A stretch of DNA of 64,000 nt, taken from positions 1 through 64,000 of the forward strand of contig JADKAC010000007.1 of assembly GCA_016715425.1 (NCBI GenBank). The letters run 5' to 3'. A program made the position numbers and the translations under genes. This stretch comes from Bacteroidota bacterium (GTDB taxonomy: Bacteria > Bacteroidota > Bacteroidia > Chitinophagales > BACL12). The stretch's first letter is position 1. Every line of letters starts with the position of its first letter. This document shows, piece by piece, positions 54,583-62,967 of the stretch. The notes under the pieces were generated by a model that was given only the letters and a program-made list of their open reading frames with translations, was not told the origin of the DNA and did not search any database.

Positions 54583-55923
54583 ATGAATATTCACTTAATA
54601 GCAATTGGAGGTGCGGTAATGCACAACCTCGGAATTGCCTTAGCTAAAAAAGGCTACAATGTTTCAGGTTCTGATGATGAAATTTTCGAACCTTCCCGTT
54701 CCAGATTATTACAATATGGTTTGTTGCCGGAAACACCGGGTTGGTTTCCTGAAAAAATAAATCAGCGTCTGGATGCAGTTATTCTGGGAATGCATGCAAG
54801 GGCAGATAATCCTGAATTACTAAAATCTAAAGAATTAGGGCTGCATGTATATAGTTTTCCTGAATACATCTTCAATCAATCGGAAACAAAAAAAAGAGTG
54901 GTAGTGTGCGGCAGTCATGGTAAAACATCAATCACTTCCATGATTATGCATTGTTTAAAACAATCTTCTTTTGATTTTGATTATTTAGTTGGTGCTCAAT
55001 TAAAAGGTTTTGAGACGATGGTACAACTTAGTGATGCTCCTGTTATAATTATTGAAGGTGATGAATATTTTGCTTCACCTTTGGACCAGCGACCTAAATT
55101 TTTACATTACAAACCACATATCACTGTACTCAGCGGTATTGCCTGGGACCATTTTAATGTATTTCCAACATGGGAAAGTTATCTTGATCAATTCCGGCAA
55201 TTACTATTAAGCATGAATAAAGAAAGTGTATTGATTTATAATGCAGACGATAAAAATATTCTACAGTTAATAGAAGAAGTAAACCCCAATTTCAAAACAA
55301 TCCCCTACTCCGTGCCGCAATATCATGTATCCGGAAATCATACAACAATTGAAGTCGATAACAATACATTTAATTTAAATGTATTTGGAAAACATAACAT
55401 GGAGAATATGGCAGGTGCAGCTCAAGTATGTGAATTATTAAATATTGGAAAAACCACATTTTATAAAAACATGCAAAACTTTGAAGGTGCTGCCCGCAGA
55501 TTAGAAGTATTATATCAAACTGATTCAAAAATAGTTTTCAGAGATTTTGCGCATTCACCATCTAAAGTGAAAGCAACTATTGATGCAGTGAAAGAACAAT
55601 ACCCGGAAAAGAAATTAATTGCCTGTCTTGAATTACATACTTACAGCAGTTTAAATAAAAATTTCTTGCCTAATTATGCTAATACTATGCTTGCTGCAAA
55701 TGAGCGAATTGTCTATTTCAACCCTCATACTCTTGACATAAAAAAACTCCCATCATTAAGTAAATCCGACATGCAGGGCTTTTTTAACGACACTGATTTA
55801 ATGGTGATAAACAATTCTGAATCTTTATTACAATCATTAAAAAACGCAATCACTGACAACACTTGTTTATTACTTATGAGCTCGGGCAATTTTAATAATT
55901 TGAATTTTGAGCAATTAATTTGA
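54583..55923 (+). CDS. mpl: UDP-N-acetylmuramate:L-Ala-gamma-D-Glu-meso-Dap ligase (Mpl)
   Basis: Peptidoglycan recycling ligase joining the recovered tripeptide to UDP-MurNAc. 446 residues of the Mur ligase family: N-terminal Rossmann part IHLIAIGGAVMHNLGIALAK and VSGSDDEIFEPSRS, central ATPase VVVCGSHGKTSITSMIMH (G-K-T/S P-loop), IIIEGDEYFASPLDQRPKFL, LSGIAWDHFNVFP, ESVLIYNADDKN, C-terminal GAARRLEVLYQTD, FRDFAHSPSKVKATI (Lys of the carboxylation/DNP area is not obvious). Normal length. Followed directly by the exonuclease gene. Confidence 0.92.
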   Translation: MNIHLIAIGGAVMHNLGIALAKKGYNVSGSDDEIFEPSRSRLLQYGLLPETPGWFPEKINQRLDAVILGMHARADNPELLKSKELGLHVYSFPEYIFNQSETKKRVVVCGSHGKTSITSMIMHCLKQSSFDFDYLVGAQLKGFETMVQLSDAPVIIIEGDEYFASPLDQRPKFLHYKPHITVLSGIAWDHFNVFPTWESYLDQFRQLLLSMNKESVLIYNADDKNILQLIEEVNPNFKTIPYSVPQYHVSGNHTTIEVDNNTFNLNVFGKHNMENMAGAAQVCELLNIGKTTFYKNMQNFEGAARRLEVLYQTDSKIVFRDFAHSPSKVKATIDAVKEQYPEKKLIACLELHTYSSLNKNFLPNYANTMLAANERIVYFNPHTLDIKKLPSLSKSDMQGFFNDTDLMVINNSESLLQSLKNAITDNTCLLLMSSGNFNNLNFEQLI

Positions 55924-55934
55924 TTTTTGCAACT

Positions 55935-56708
55935 ATGCTCCACTTAGATAAACCCTTTGTTTTTATAGATCTTGAAACCACTGGAATTAATGTGGCAACC
56001 GATCGCATTATTGAAATAAGTATGTTGAAGATACTTCCTGGCGGAAATCAGGAAGTAAAAACATATCGCATTAATCCGGGTATTCCGATACCCGCTGACT
56101 CTACTGCAATTCATGGAATAACGGATGCCGATTTAAAAGACGCACCTCGTTTTGAAAAGGTAGCAACTGAAATTCGTGATTTTATTGGCAATGCAGATTT
56201 GGGTGGGTATAATTCCAATAAGTTTGATATCCCTTTATTGATTGAAGAATTTTTAAGAGCGGATATCGGCTTTGATGATGAGCGCAGATATGTGGATGTG
56301 ATGCGCATTTTTACACTCATGGAAAAACGCACTCTTGAAGCTGCTTATAAATTTTTCTGCAATAAAGAATTGGAAAATGCACATAGTGCAGAGGCAGATG
56401 TAAAAGCAACTTACGAAGTTCTTCTCGGACAAATAGATCGCTATAAAGATGATTTGAAAAATGATATTTCTTTTTTACATGAGTTTAGCAAGGATGGCGA
56501 TTTTGTGGACACCGGAAGAAGAATGATTTATAAAGATGGTAAGGAGTATTTTAATTTTGGAAAATATAATGGTCGCTTAGTTGAAGAAATTTTTCAGAAG
56601 GAACCACAGTATTTTGATTGGATAATAAATAATGATTTCCCTTTGCATACCAAACTGAAATTAAAAATGATGAAGCTCAGATTTAAGCAATCCAAAACAC
56701 GCAATTAG
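55935..56708 (+). CDS. DnaQ-type 3'-5' exonuclease
   Basis: 257 residues from the ATG at 55935 (MLHLDKPFVFIDLETTGINV); the upstream ATG at 55920 overlaps the mpl stop. Exo motifs: I FIDLETTG (D-x-E), II GYNSNKFDIPLLIEEFLRA (N-x3-F-D), III HSAEADVKATYEVL (H-x4-D). The C-terminal part FNFGKYNGRLVEEIFQKEPQ, YFDWIINNDFPLHTKLKLKM is the quorum-sensing-like tail of ExoX-type exonucleases. It could proofread DNA for PolC-type replication or act in repair. Ends 1 bp before the next gene. Confidence 0.9.
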   Translation: MLHLDKPFVFIDLETTGINVATDRIIEISMLKILPGGNQEVKTYRINPGIPIPADSTAIHGITDADLKDAPRFEKVATEIRDFIGNADLGGYNSNKFDIPLLIEEFLRADIGFDDERRYVDVMRIFTLMEKRTLEAAYKFFCNKELENAHSAEADVKATYEVLLGQIDRYKDDLKNDISFLHEFSKDGDFVDTGRRMIYKDGKEYFNFGKYNGRLVEEIFQKEPQYFDWIINNDFPLHTKLKLKMMKLRFKQSKTRN

Positions 56709-56709
56709 T

Positions 56710-57450
56710 TTGACTAAGTCAATAGTTATAATACCCACCTATAACGAACAGGAAAATATAGCTGGAATAATTCGTGCGGTAATGTCATTACCCGAACAAT
56801 TCAATGTGCTGATTATTGATGATAATTCTGCGGATGGTACATCAGTTACTGTTGAAAATTTACAATCAGAATTTATAAACAGATTGCATTTAATAAAACG
56901 TGCTGGTAAGTTAGGATTAGGTACTGCATATATTCTTGGATTCAAATGGGCATTAGAACATGGTTATGAATATATCATGGAAATGGATGCAGATTTTTCT
57001 CACAATCCCGCTGATCTTTCCAGATTGTTACATGCATGTCAACATCATGCAGATCTGGTAGTTGGCTCTCGTTATGTGAAGGGAGGTAAGGTTGAAAATT
57101 GGCCATCGAATAGAATCTTTATTTCTAAAGGTGCATCTATTTATGTAAGAATGATTACGGGTATGCCGGTGCATGATACCACTGCAGGATTTGTTTGTTA
57201 CAAGCGTATTGTGTTAGACAATATAGATCTTGATAAAATACAATTTATCGGATATGCATTTCAAATAGAAATGAAATTTGCTGCATGGCGATGTGGCTTT
57301 AAACTCAAAGAAATTCCTATAACTTTTAAAGACCGTGAAAAAGGAACTTCGAAAATGAGTAAAGGAATTGTGAAAGAAGCAGTAATCGGTGTATTAAAAA
57401 TGAAATGGAATAGTTTGTTTAATAATTATAGAAAGCACAGTGAAAACTAA
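56710..57450 (+). CDS. Polyprenol-phosphate mannosyl/glucosyl transferase (GT2)
   Basis: Cytosolic-face GT2 enzyme transferring a sugar from a nucleotide to polyprenyl phosphate. 246 residues: VIIPTYNEQENIAGIIRAVM, LIIDDNSADGTSVTVENL, IMEMDADFSHNP (D-A-D metal motif), LVVGSRYVKGG, GMPVHDTTAGFVCYKRIVLD. There are no transmembrane helices at the C-terminus, so it is the short DPM1-like form. It begins with TTG at 56710 (no ATG fits the conserved start) and its stop overlaps the corA start (GTG 57440). Confidence 0.88.
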   Translation: MTKSIVIIPTYNEQENIAGIIRAVMSLPEQFNVLIIDDNSADGTSVTVENLQSEFINRLHLIKRAGKLGLGTAYILGFKWALEHGYEYIMEMDADFSHNPADLSRLLHACQHHADLVVGSRYVKGGKVENWPSNRIFISKGASIYVRMITGMPVHDTTAGFVCYKRIVLDNIDLDKIQFIGYAFQIEMKFAAWRCGFKLKEIPITFKDREKGTSKMSKGIVKEAVIGVLKMKWNSLFNNYRKHSEN

Positions 57451-58531
57451 TCTTCGCCTTAAACGTCAACGCAACAGATCTAAGAAAAAAAAGGTAGGCC
57501 TGCCTCCAGGCTCGTTGATCTACACGGGCACACAGAAGATGGATCATGTAAAAATTACTGCATTTATTTTTGATGAAACATCTTATGAAGAAAAAATAAT
57601 TAAGCAAAAAGAATTAGAACAATTACAAATTCCGGATGATAAATTAGTGTGGGTAAATATTGATGGATTGCATGATATTCCTTTGATGGAAGCTATTGCT
57701 AAAAAATTCAATTTACATGGTCTGGTAATGGAAGACATTTTAAATGTGTATCAATTTCCAAAAATAGATGCACATCAGAAATCAGGTATATTATTTCTTG
57801 CATTAAATGAATTTAATATGCCTGAGCAATCGCAGGTAATTGAAACAGATCAGATAAGTATTATTTTATCAAAAAATATTTTGCTTACTTTTCAAGAAAG
57901 AGAAAGCGAAATTTTTAACCCGGTAATTCAAAGATTACAATCCGGCAATTCAAGAGTTAGAAAATTAGGAACCGGATATTTATGCTACGCTCTCTTAGAT
58001 ACTTTAATTGATAGCTATGGTGAGGCATTAGAAAAATTTGACGATGATTTTTATGCTTTGGAAGATGATATATTAGGCAAGCCCGATGTAAATCAATTGC
58101 ATAATATTCATCGGTTAAATAAAAATATGATTGCAATACGGAAAGCTGCTGCACCTGTAAAAGAAATAATTGCTGGTATGCTTAAAATTGAGGATGATAT
58201 AATCTCTGAAGAACTATATGTATATCTGAGAGATATTCAAGATCATATTATTAAAGTGATTGCTACAATTGATTCTGATCGGGAATCTTTAACCAACATG
58301 ATTAATATCAATCTCTCCAATCAGAGTACAAAGATGAATGAAACCATAAAGGTGCTCACTATCATTTCTACCATCTTTATTCCACTCTCTTTTATAGCTG
58401 GTATCTATGGAATGAATTTTACAAATATGCCTGAACTGGAAACCAGAAACGGCTACTTCATTTTATTATCAATTATGGCAGTGGTAGTAATTGCGCAACT
58501 AATTTATTATCGCTACAAGCGTTGGCTATAA
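57440..58531 (+). CDS. corA: CorA-family magnesium/cobalt transporter
   Basis: Inner-membrane Mg2+ channel. 363 residues: a basic head (LRLKRQRNRSKKKK), cytosolic funnel domain (LVWVNIDGLHDIPLMEAIAK, NLHGLVMEDILNVYQFPKID, DQISIILSKNILLTFQERES), a long helix (INLSNQSTKMNETIKVLTII), two C-terminal membrane helices with the pore motif YGMNFTNMPEL (GMN), and a basic end YRYKRWL. It starts with GTG at 57440, overlapping the previous gene by 11 bp. The order GT2-corA suggests co-transcription without a clear functional link. Confidence 0.95.
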   Translation: MKTNLRLKRQRNRSKKKKVGLPPGSLIYTGTQKMDHVKITAFIFDETSYEEKIIKQKELEQLQIPDDKLVWVNIDGLHDIPLMEAIAKKFNLHGLVMEDILNVYQFPKIDAHQKSGILFLALNEFNMPEQSQVIETDQISIILSKNILLTFQERESEIFNPVIQRLQSGNSRVRKLGTGYLCYALLDTLIDSYGEALEKFDDDFYALEDDILGKPDVNQLHNIHRLNKNMIAIRKAAAPVKEIIAGMLKIEDDIISEELYVYLRDIQDHIIKVIATIDSDRESLTNMININLSNQSTKMNETIKVLTIISTIFIPLSFIAGIYGMNFTNMPELETRNGYFILLSIMAVVVIAQLIYYRYKRWL

Positions 58532-58533
58532 AT

Positions 58534-58560
58534 AAAAGCGCTGCAACCAATGATTGCAGC
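58534..58560 (-). terminator. Terminator of the DUF4252 genes (minus strand)
   Basis: GCTGCAA, CCAATGA, TTGCAGC is a 7-bp perfect stem. On the minus strand it is followed by GCTTTTATTT, so it probably stops the DUF4252 transcription unit; it also falls just after the corA stop and may slow transcripts from that side. Confidence 0.65.
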
Positions 58561-58593
58561 ACCCTAATTCCATACTTCGGTGTATGTATGTTT

Positions 58594-59091
58594 TTATAAG
58601 TCCGCTATATCTATATTTTGAATTAATTGCTGAACATCATCTATTGCCACATTACAATTTATTTTAGCATACACAAATGTTTCATCAGTTTCATCCACTA
58701 AAACAATTACTCTTTTAATATTGCCGTTTTTCTTTTGTTTAATACTCACATTCACTAATGTCCCATCATCTATCACTCGCAATAATTCTTCATATTCTTT
58801 CTTCTCCATCCGAGCTAATTTTCTATTGATTTTTGCATCGGAAATATTATAATAGTCACCTTCTCTTACACAGAGATTTAGATTTCCGATTTTTGATGCA
58901 AATTCCATCGCAGCCTGCCCCTCTATTTCACTGTCACTGATATAATCATCTGATATTCCTGAAAAAACTTTGATAAGTAAACCAGGTATCCACAGATTTA
59001 ATTTTGTTCCTTCTTTCTCCGTAATGTTCGCATGTAGATTATTTGCATTAAATATTAAACACAAAATAATAATAGCTAGTAATTTTTTCAT
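58594..59091 (-). CDS. DUF4252 protein
   Basis: 165 residues: signal peptide (MKKLLAIIILCLIFNANNLH), then NLCVREGDYYNISDAKINRK, ARMEKKEYEELLRVIDDGTL, VNVSIKQKKNGNIKRVIVLV, DETFVYAKINCNVAIDDVQQ. The layout with a mixed alpha/beta core and a final helix fits DUF4252, small periplasmic proteins that in Bacteroidota often sit beside ECF sigma factors. It is second of a tandem pair, 24 bp downstream of its paralogue. No sigma factor is nearby. Function unknown. Confidence 0.8.
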   Translation of the reverse strand: MKKLLAIIILCLIFNANNLHANITEKEGTKLNLWIPGLLIKVFSGISDDYISDSEIEGQAAMEFASKIGNLNLCVREGDYYNISDAKINRKLARMEKKEYEELLRVIDDGTLVNVSIKQKKNGNIKRVIVLVDETDETFVYAKINCNVAIDDVQQLIQNIDIADL

Positions 59092-59115
59092 TGCTTACAG
59101 ATTAAATCAGTTAAA

Positions 59116-59640
59116 TTATTTATCTAAATTTTTTAATTCATCCAAGCCTTCAATATCCATGCTGTCGGCAAGCTTTGATATTTTACTTAAATCAATTTGT
59201 CCGAATATATCTACCAAAACAAATTCATCACCCGAAACTAAAATCAGCAATTCATTTATCACTTCTTTATTTGCCGGATCTTGCCTAACCAACAAGCGCA
59301 CTTTATCTCCTTCATCATACACAGTTAATAACTCATCAAAAGCATCTAACGAAATTGCTGAAGAAGCTTCTTTATATAACTCTGCAGATTTTGTGTATGC
59401 ATCTTCCTGATCATACACCAAAACTCTGATTCCTTGAAGTTCGCCAATCATATCTGTTATTTCGGCTTCTGATTCAGGTGCAGCACTTGCTACAAGTTCA
59501 AATAATTTTTCTGAGATCATAACGCTGGTATAACCTTCCTTGCCTTCATATTTTTTGAAGAACTCATCCACTTGTCTATTTTGTGCAAACGCAATTGTGG
59601 AAGCGGCAAAAGCCATAAGGATTAAAGTAATCTTTTTCAT
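59116..59640 (-). CDS. DUF4252 protein, paralogue of the following gene
   Basis: 174 residues: signal peptide (MKKITLILMAFAASTIAFAQ), RQVDEFFKKYEGKEGYTSVM, LVASAAPESEAEITDMIGEL, QGIRVLVYDQEDAYTKSAEL, LLTVYDEGDKVRLLVRQDPA, INELLILVSGDEFVLVDIFG, QIDLSKISKLADSMDIEGLD. A more canonical DUF4252 member (F-x-x-Y-x-x-x-x-G-Y-T-S-V-x-I-S start and G-Q-I-D-L end). It is the first gene of the pair; the second copy has lost the G-Y-T-S-V start. Function unknown. Confidence 0.87.
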   Translation of the reverse strand: MKKITLILMAFAASTIAFAQNRQVDEFFKKYEGKEGYTSVMISEKLFELVASAAPESEAEITDMIGELQGIRVLVYDQEDAYTKSAELYKEASSAISLDAFDELLTVYDEGDKVRLLVRQDPANKEVINELLILVSGDEFVLVDIFGQIDLSKISKLADSMDIEGLDELKNLDK

Positions 59641-59720
59641 AATTTATTTTTTAAGTGTTTAAAATGATTTACACACTTATGGCGCATAGCCGATGAAAAA
59701 GTTACAGAAGAAAATATTTT

Positions 59721-60194
59721 TTATTTGCGAATGCCGTAAATAAAGGCACTGAACTGAAGTAACTGATTAAATAAATTATTGTAACGCTGTGTAATATTCA
59801 CCGGTGCGTTAGTCATGTCAGGATAAATTGCAAATAATTTTTTTAATTCTTTAATCTTGCCTTCAATGCTGTAAATAAATCGCTTTGCATCCCAACCTAA
59901 ATATTTTGTTTGCTGTGGATCTAACAGATGTTCCGTACTTAATTTTTTATTATTTACAAGCTGATTAAAATGGAAATTTTTTTCAAAAGCAGCGTCAATA
60001 GCTTTTGCTTCTAAAACATTTGTCAATTCCTTTTTATCTACACCTTCATTATTGCGATGTTCTAACAGCAAAAGATTATCACGCATTTCACGCAGTAAAT
60101 TATTCTGCACTAAATCTTTTGACTTGGCTCTGGTATCCAGAAATTGGATGAGCTCTTTAAAATTTGAAATACCTGTGCCGATGTAATCTGTCAT
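59721..60194 (-). CDS. Hypothetical helical protein of 157 residues
   Basis: All-helical, no signal, no membrane segment: MTDYIGTGISNFKELIQFLD, LREMRDNLLLLEHRNNEGVD, FHFNQLVNNKKLSTEHLLDP, YLGWDAKRFIYSIEGKIKEL, LFNQLLQFSAFIYGIRK. The block T-x-x-Y-x-G-W-D-A-x-x-F-I-Y-S-I-x-x-K-I is well conserved-looking and might be a protein-binding surface. I cannot place it in a family. It lies 59 bp after the SET-domain gene on the same strand and shares that strand with the DUF4252 pair. Confidence 0.6.
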   Translation of the reverse strand: MTDYIGTGISNFKELIQFLDTRAKSKDLVQNNLLREMRDNLLLLEHRNNEGVDKKELTNVLEAKAIDAAFEKNFHFNQLVNNKKLSTEHLLDPQQTKYLGWDAKRFIYSIEGKIKELKKLFAIYPDMTNAPVNITQRYNNLFNQLLQFSAFIYGIRK

Positions 60195-60253
60195 ATCGGT
60201 TCAAAATTACAAAAGTTGTAAAGTTGATTTTAAAACACAAACACCTGACTTAA

Positions 60254-60691
60254 TTAAGGATGTTGCTTTTTCTTTTTAATGGATTGTTGTTCCCACCAAA
60301 CAGGAGATTTATCATCCGGATCCAGATTGTAGTTTACAGTAATCTCTTCACCTGCTTCAATATCACGCAGGCTTACAAATTCTAATACATTGAAATCAAA
60401 GTCAGGAACATATTTCGCATTGGGTGTATAATCATGATTGTATAAAGAACCATATCCCATTGCAAGTGCACCTTTTTTTCCATTATTTCCCCACTCAAAA
60501 TAATACTCATATAAAAAAGTGTCATTCACACTTAATCTGTCTTTAGCACTAAAAACAATCATAGGACAAACCTCGATAGTTTCTCCTTTCAATATTTTCT
60601 TTGTAGTGAACACACCTCTCCCTCTGTCGGCGGTGCGTGAAATCAATAAATGTCCGGGTGACTGCGGAGTAATGCTTCTATATTTTTCCAT
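60254..60691 (-). CDS. SET-domain protein (predicted lysine methyltransferase)
   Basis: 145 residues, almost all SET domain: ISRTADRGRGVFTTKKILKG (R-G-x-G-V-F), ETIEVCPMIVFSAKD, YYFEWGNNGKKGALAMGYGS, LYNHDYTPNAKYVPD (N-H-D-x-x-P-N, SAM and substrate site), LEFVSLRDIEAGEEITVNYN (G-E-E-I-T-x-x-Y). Post-SET cysteines are absent. Bacterial SET proteins may methylate DNA-binding or other proteins; the target here is unknown. It follows, after 12 bp, a small lysine-rich helical protein that could be its substrate, which is speculation. Confidence 0.88.
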   Translation of the reverse strand: MEKYRSITPQSPGHLLISRTADRGRGVFTTKKILKGETIEVCPMIVFSAKDRLSVNDTFLYEYYFEWGNNGKKGALAMGYGSLYNHDYTPNAKYVPDFDFNVLEFVSLRDIEAGEEITVNYNLDPDDKSPVWWEQQSIKKKKQHP

Positions 60692-60703
60692 TGCGATTGC
60701 TGC

Positions 60704-60952
60704 TTACAGGCTTTCAAAAACCTTATTGATTTTTTTATTAAAATCAGTCTTCAAATTATTAAAGTGAGCCTTCATTGATTTTTCTTTCTTTAATAATTTA
60801 GAATCATTGATGTCTTTAATCATTTCTTCATAGATAGCAAGTAACTTTTCAGTTTTAGCTTCCACTTTTTTTGAATCAGCAGTTAATAGTACATAATCTA
60901 TTGCAGCAGAAATACTGTGATTCACTCGTTTTTTTAATTCTCTTTTTTTCAT
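60704..60952 (-). CDS. 82-residue lysine-rich helical protein
   Basis: From the ATG at 60952 (MKKRELKKRVNHSISAAIDY); an ATG at 60988 would add residues that overlap the ybaB promoter. Very basic, about a quarter Lys: LLTADSKKVEAKTEKLLAIY, EEMIKDINDSKLLKKEKSMK, AHFNNLKTDFNKKINKVFES. It appears to be two or three helices without a membrane segment. It is divergent from ybaB and 12 bp upstream of the SET gene. No family recognised. Confidence 0.55.
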   Translation of the reverse strand: MKKRELKKRVNHSISAAIDYVLLTADSKKVEAKTEKLLAIYEEMIKDINDSKLLKKEKSMKAHFNNLKTDFNKKINKVFESL

Positions 60953-60954
60953 AA

Positions 60955-60985
60955 TTGTATGGTGGGTCAAAGATAAATATCTTTG
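60955..60985 (+). promoter_or_regulatory. Promoter of ybaB (TTG-N20-TATCTTTG)
   Basis: TTG at 60955-60957 and TATCTTTG at 60978-60985 have a 20-bp spacing, a match to the Bacteroidota -33/-7 pattern with a perfect -7 box. The start codon is 17 bp further on. Confidence 0.6.
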
Positions 60986-61002
60986 CACTAAATTCTAATT
61001 AT

Positions 61003-61311
61003 ATGTTTGATTTAAGTAAAGCCATGGAGCTCAAGAAAAAAATGGAAGAGATGAAAAGCAAGTTGGATTCTATTTCTGTGGATGGTATTGCGGGCGATGG
61101 CAAGTATAAAGTAACTGTTACGGCAACTGCAAATAAAACGATAAAAAATATTGACATCAGCAGTGATTTAATACAAGGTGGCGATAAAGATTATATTGAA
61201 GATTTGATATTAACTGCTATCAACAGGGCAATGGATCAGGCGCAAAAAGTATCGGAAGCTGAAGCAAGAAGCTTAGCAATGAGTGGCGGACTTCCAGATC
61301 TTGGGCTTTAA
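61003..61311 (+). CDS. YbaB/EbfC family nucleoid-associated protein
   Basis: 102 residues from the ATG at 61003 (MFDLSKAMELKKKMEEMKSK); upstream in-frame codons lie in the promoter. DNA-binding dimer with the tweezer fold: helix one, GIAGDGKYKVTVTATANKTI, KNIDISSDLI, YIEDLILTAINRAMDQAQKV, LAMSGGLPDLGL (the flexible G-G-L-P tail of YbaB). In other bacteria it pairs with dnaX-recR; here neither is adjacent. Its end overlaps the convergent CoA-transferase by 4 bp. Confidence 0.92.
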   Translation: MFDLSKAMELKKKMEEMKSKLDSISVDGIAGDGKYKVTVTATANKTIKNIDISSDLIQGGDKDYIEDLILTAINRAMDQAQKVSEAEARSLAMSGGLPDLGL

Positions 61312-62360
61312 GGTGCTATCTTAAAAATGGCTGACTTTACCCGTCTGCCTTCTGCATCTTCTAATATTAAGGCTTGGGCTTCGGGTACCTCGAATAATTG
61401 TTGAACATTACGAATTACACCAACGGGAATTTTATTTTCTTCACATGATTGCATAAAATTTTTACTTGAAATCGCTGATATTTTTTCTTGCAATAAGGGT
61501 AATAATTCTTTTCGATGTACAACTCTCTGCACATTGGTTTTATATGATAACTCTTTTGCAAGTTGATTTAAGTTTAATAGTTCACACAAATTTTTAAACT
61601 GTTTATCTGTGCCAACTGCAAGTACAAATTGGATTTCATCTTTTGTAGTAACTACTTCTCCATAAGGGGCAATGTTTGGATGCAACAAACCCATGGGTTG
61701 TGGCAAATGTTCTGCATTTAACCAGTTAGAAGATTGATTAGCCAAAGATGCAATAGCCGCATCCCAGAGTGAAACAGTAACCTGCATTCCTGAATTTGAA
61801 TTTTGTCTGTTTAACAAGGCTATTAAAATTCCTTCTTTCAATTGATGTGCTGCAAACAAATCAATTATTGCTACCGGAATTTTACACAATGTATTTTTAT
61901 CTATTCCATTCATGCTGAGCCATCCAGTTTCTGCCTGCATCACCATATCAAAAGCAACTCTGTCTGAGTTTGCATCAAATCCAAATATTTGCCCATAAAT
62001 AATTTTTGGATTTATTGTTTTTAGTGTTTCATAATCTACATTTAGTTTTTCAGCATCACCTTTCTTCCAATTACAAATTATTATATCTGCATCTTTTACT
62101 AATTCCAACATTCCTTTATAATCATCCAAATTTTCCAAATCAAGAAATACATGTTCCTTATTCCAGTTGACACTATTAAAATAGGCAGATGTTTTTTCTG
62201 AATTAATTTCTTCGGGCAGTTTCCAAAATCTTGCAGCATCACCACCAGTTTTTGGATTTTCAATTTTAATAACCTTCGCTCCCATTTCGGCGAAGAACAT
62301 TCCCACCGCAGGTCCTGCTAATATCCCTGCAAACTCAATCACTTTTAATTTGTTAATCAT
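61308..62360 (-). CDS. Family III CoA-transferase (CaiB/BaiF type)
   Basis: 350 residues. Transfers CoA between acyl-CoA and a free acid through an Asp-bound intermediate. Visible: VIEFAGILAGPAVGMFFAEM, GAKVIKIENPKTGGDAARFW, DIIICNWKKGDAEKLNVDYE, LKTINPKIIYGQIFGFDANS, FDMVMQAETGWLSMNG (catalytic Asp about 138), VAIIDLFAAHQLKEGILIAL, LHPNIAPYGEVVTTKDEIQF. The family covers carnitine, alpha-methylacyl-CoA racemase and bile-acid enzymes, so the substrate cannot be set. It is shorter than many at the C-terminus but ends naturally. Convergent with ybaB. Confidence 0.9.
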   Translation of the reverse strand: MINKLKVIEFAGILAGPAVGMFFAEMGAKVIKIENPKTGGDAARFWKLPEEINSEKTSAYFNSVNWNKEHVFLDLENLDDYKGMLELVKDADIIICNWKKGDAEKLNVDYETLKTINPKIIYGQIFGFDANSDRVAFDMVMQAETGWLSMNGIDKNTLCKIPVAIIDLFAAHQLKEGILIALLNRQNSNSGMQVTVSLWDAAIASLANQSSNWLNAEHLPQPMGLLHPNIAPYGEVVTTKDEIQFVLAVGTDKQFKNLCELLNLNQLAKELSYKTNVQRVVHRKELLPLLQEKISAISSKNFMQSCEENKIPVGVIRNVQQLFEVPEAQALILEDAEGRRVKSAIFKIAP

Positions 62361-62402
62361 ACGGTGTAAATTTATCTAATCAGCAATATCTACTTTAGCA
62401 AA

Positions 62403-62600
62403 ATGAATGTAAATAATATTTCGAGATGGATACGTATTGTAATCGGTACTTTTCTAACTATTGCTTCTATAACAGGTTGCGTCTTAGCTTTTAGGGAAGG
62501 TGATAAACAAACGGGATATCTTCTTGTTGTTGGTTCTGTGTTGGCAATTATTTATCTGTACTCTGTGCTTTCCGGTAAATCAGGTTTTGGGAAAATATAA
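62403..62600 (+). CDS. Two-helix membrane protein (DUF2892-like)
   Basis: 65 residues: MNVNNISRWIRIVIGTFLTI, ASITGCVLAFREGDKQTGYL, LVVGSVLAIIYLYSVLSGKS. Two hydrophobic helices joined by a polar loop, starting with an N-x-x-x-W-x-R-I-x-x-G motif seen in the DUF2892/YgaP membrane anchor family. No rhodanese domain is attached. Divergent from the CoA-transferase gene. Function unknown. Confidence 0.55.
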   Translation: MNVNNISRWIRIVIGTFLTIASITGCVLAFREGDKQTGYLLVVGSVLAIIYLYSVLSGKSGFGKI

Positions 62601-62661
62601 ATAGTGCACAATATCTTTTTGTTGAAATCGTCAATTTATCCATTAAACCCATTATCCTTTT

Positions 62662-62967
62662 ATGCTAAAGCGTTTCGCATTCCTTCTTGTATTTATTCTT
62701 GGAATTGACATATATGCTTACCAGGCATTTCTTTCTATTTTCGGCAATAGTATATTGTTACCCATAAGTTATTTCGGACTAACAGGCATATTGCTTTTAG
62801 CGTTATTTATTTTTTTGAATAATAATTTAAGGTCAAGACTAAACATTCCTCAACAACTCAGTGCTTCATTAATTTTTTTACTATTATTTCCAAAAATTCT
62901 CATCAGCATTTTCATGTTGGCGGAAGATATTATTCGACTGCTGAAAATCGGTATTAACCAATTGTGA
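62662..62967 (+). CDS. Membrane domain, probably the N-terminal part of the metallophosphoesterase
   Basis: 101 residues with about three helices: MLKRFAFLLVFILGIDIYAY, GILLLALFIFLNNNLRSRLN, LLFPKILISIFMLAEDIIRL. It ends QL at the TGA 62965-62967, overlapping a GTG (62964) that opens the metallophosphoesterase frame. In Bacteroidota the usual metallophosphoesterase has these N-terminal helices and the enzyme in one chain of about 400 residues. The split is therefore either a one-base error near 62960 or a genuine coupled pair. Confidence 0.6.
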   Translation: MLKRFAFLLVFILGIDIYAYQAFLSIFGNSILLPISYFGLTGILLLALFIFLNNNLRSRLNIPQQLSASLIFLLLFPKILISIFMLAEDIIRLLKIGINQL

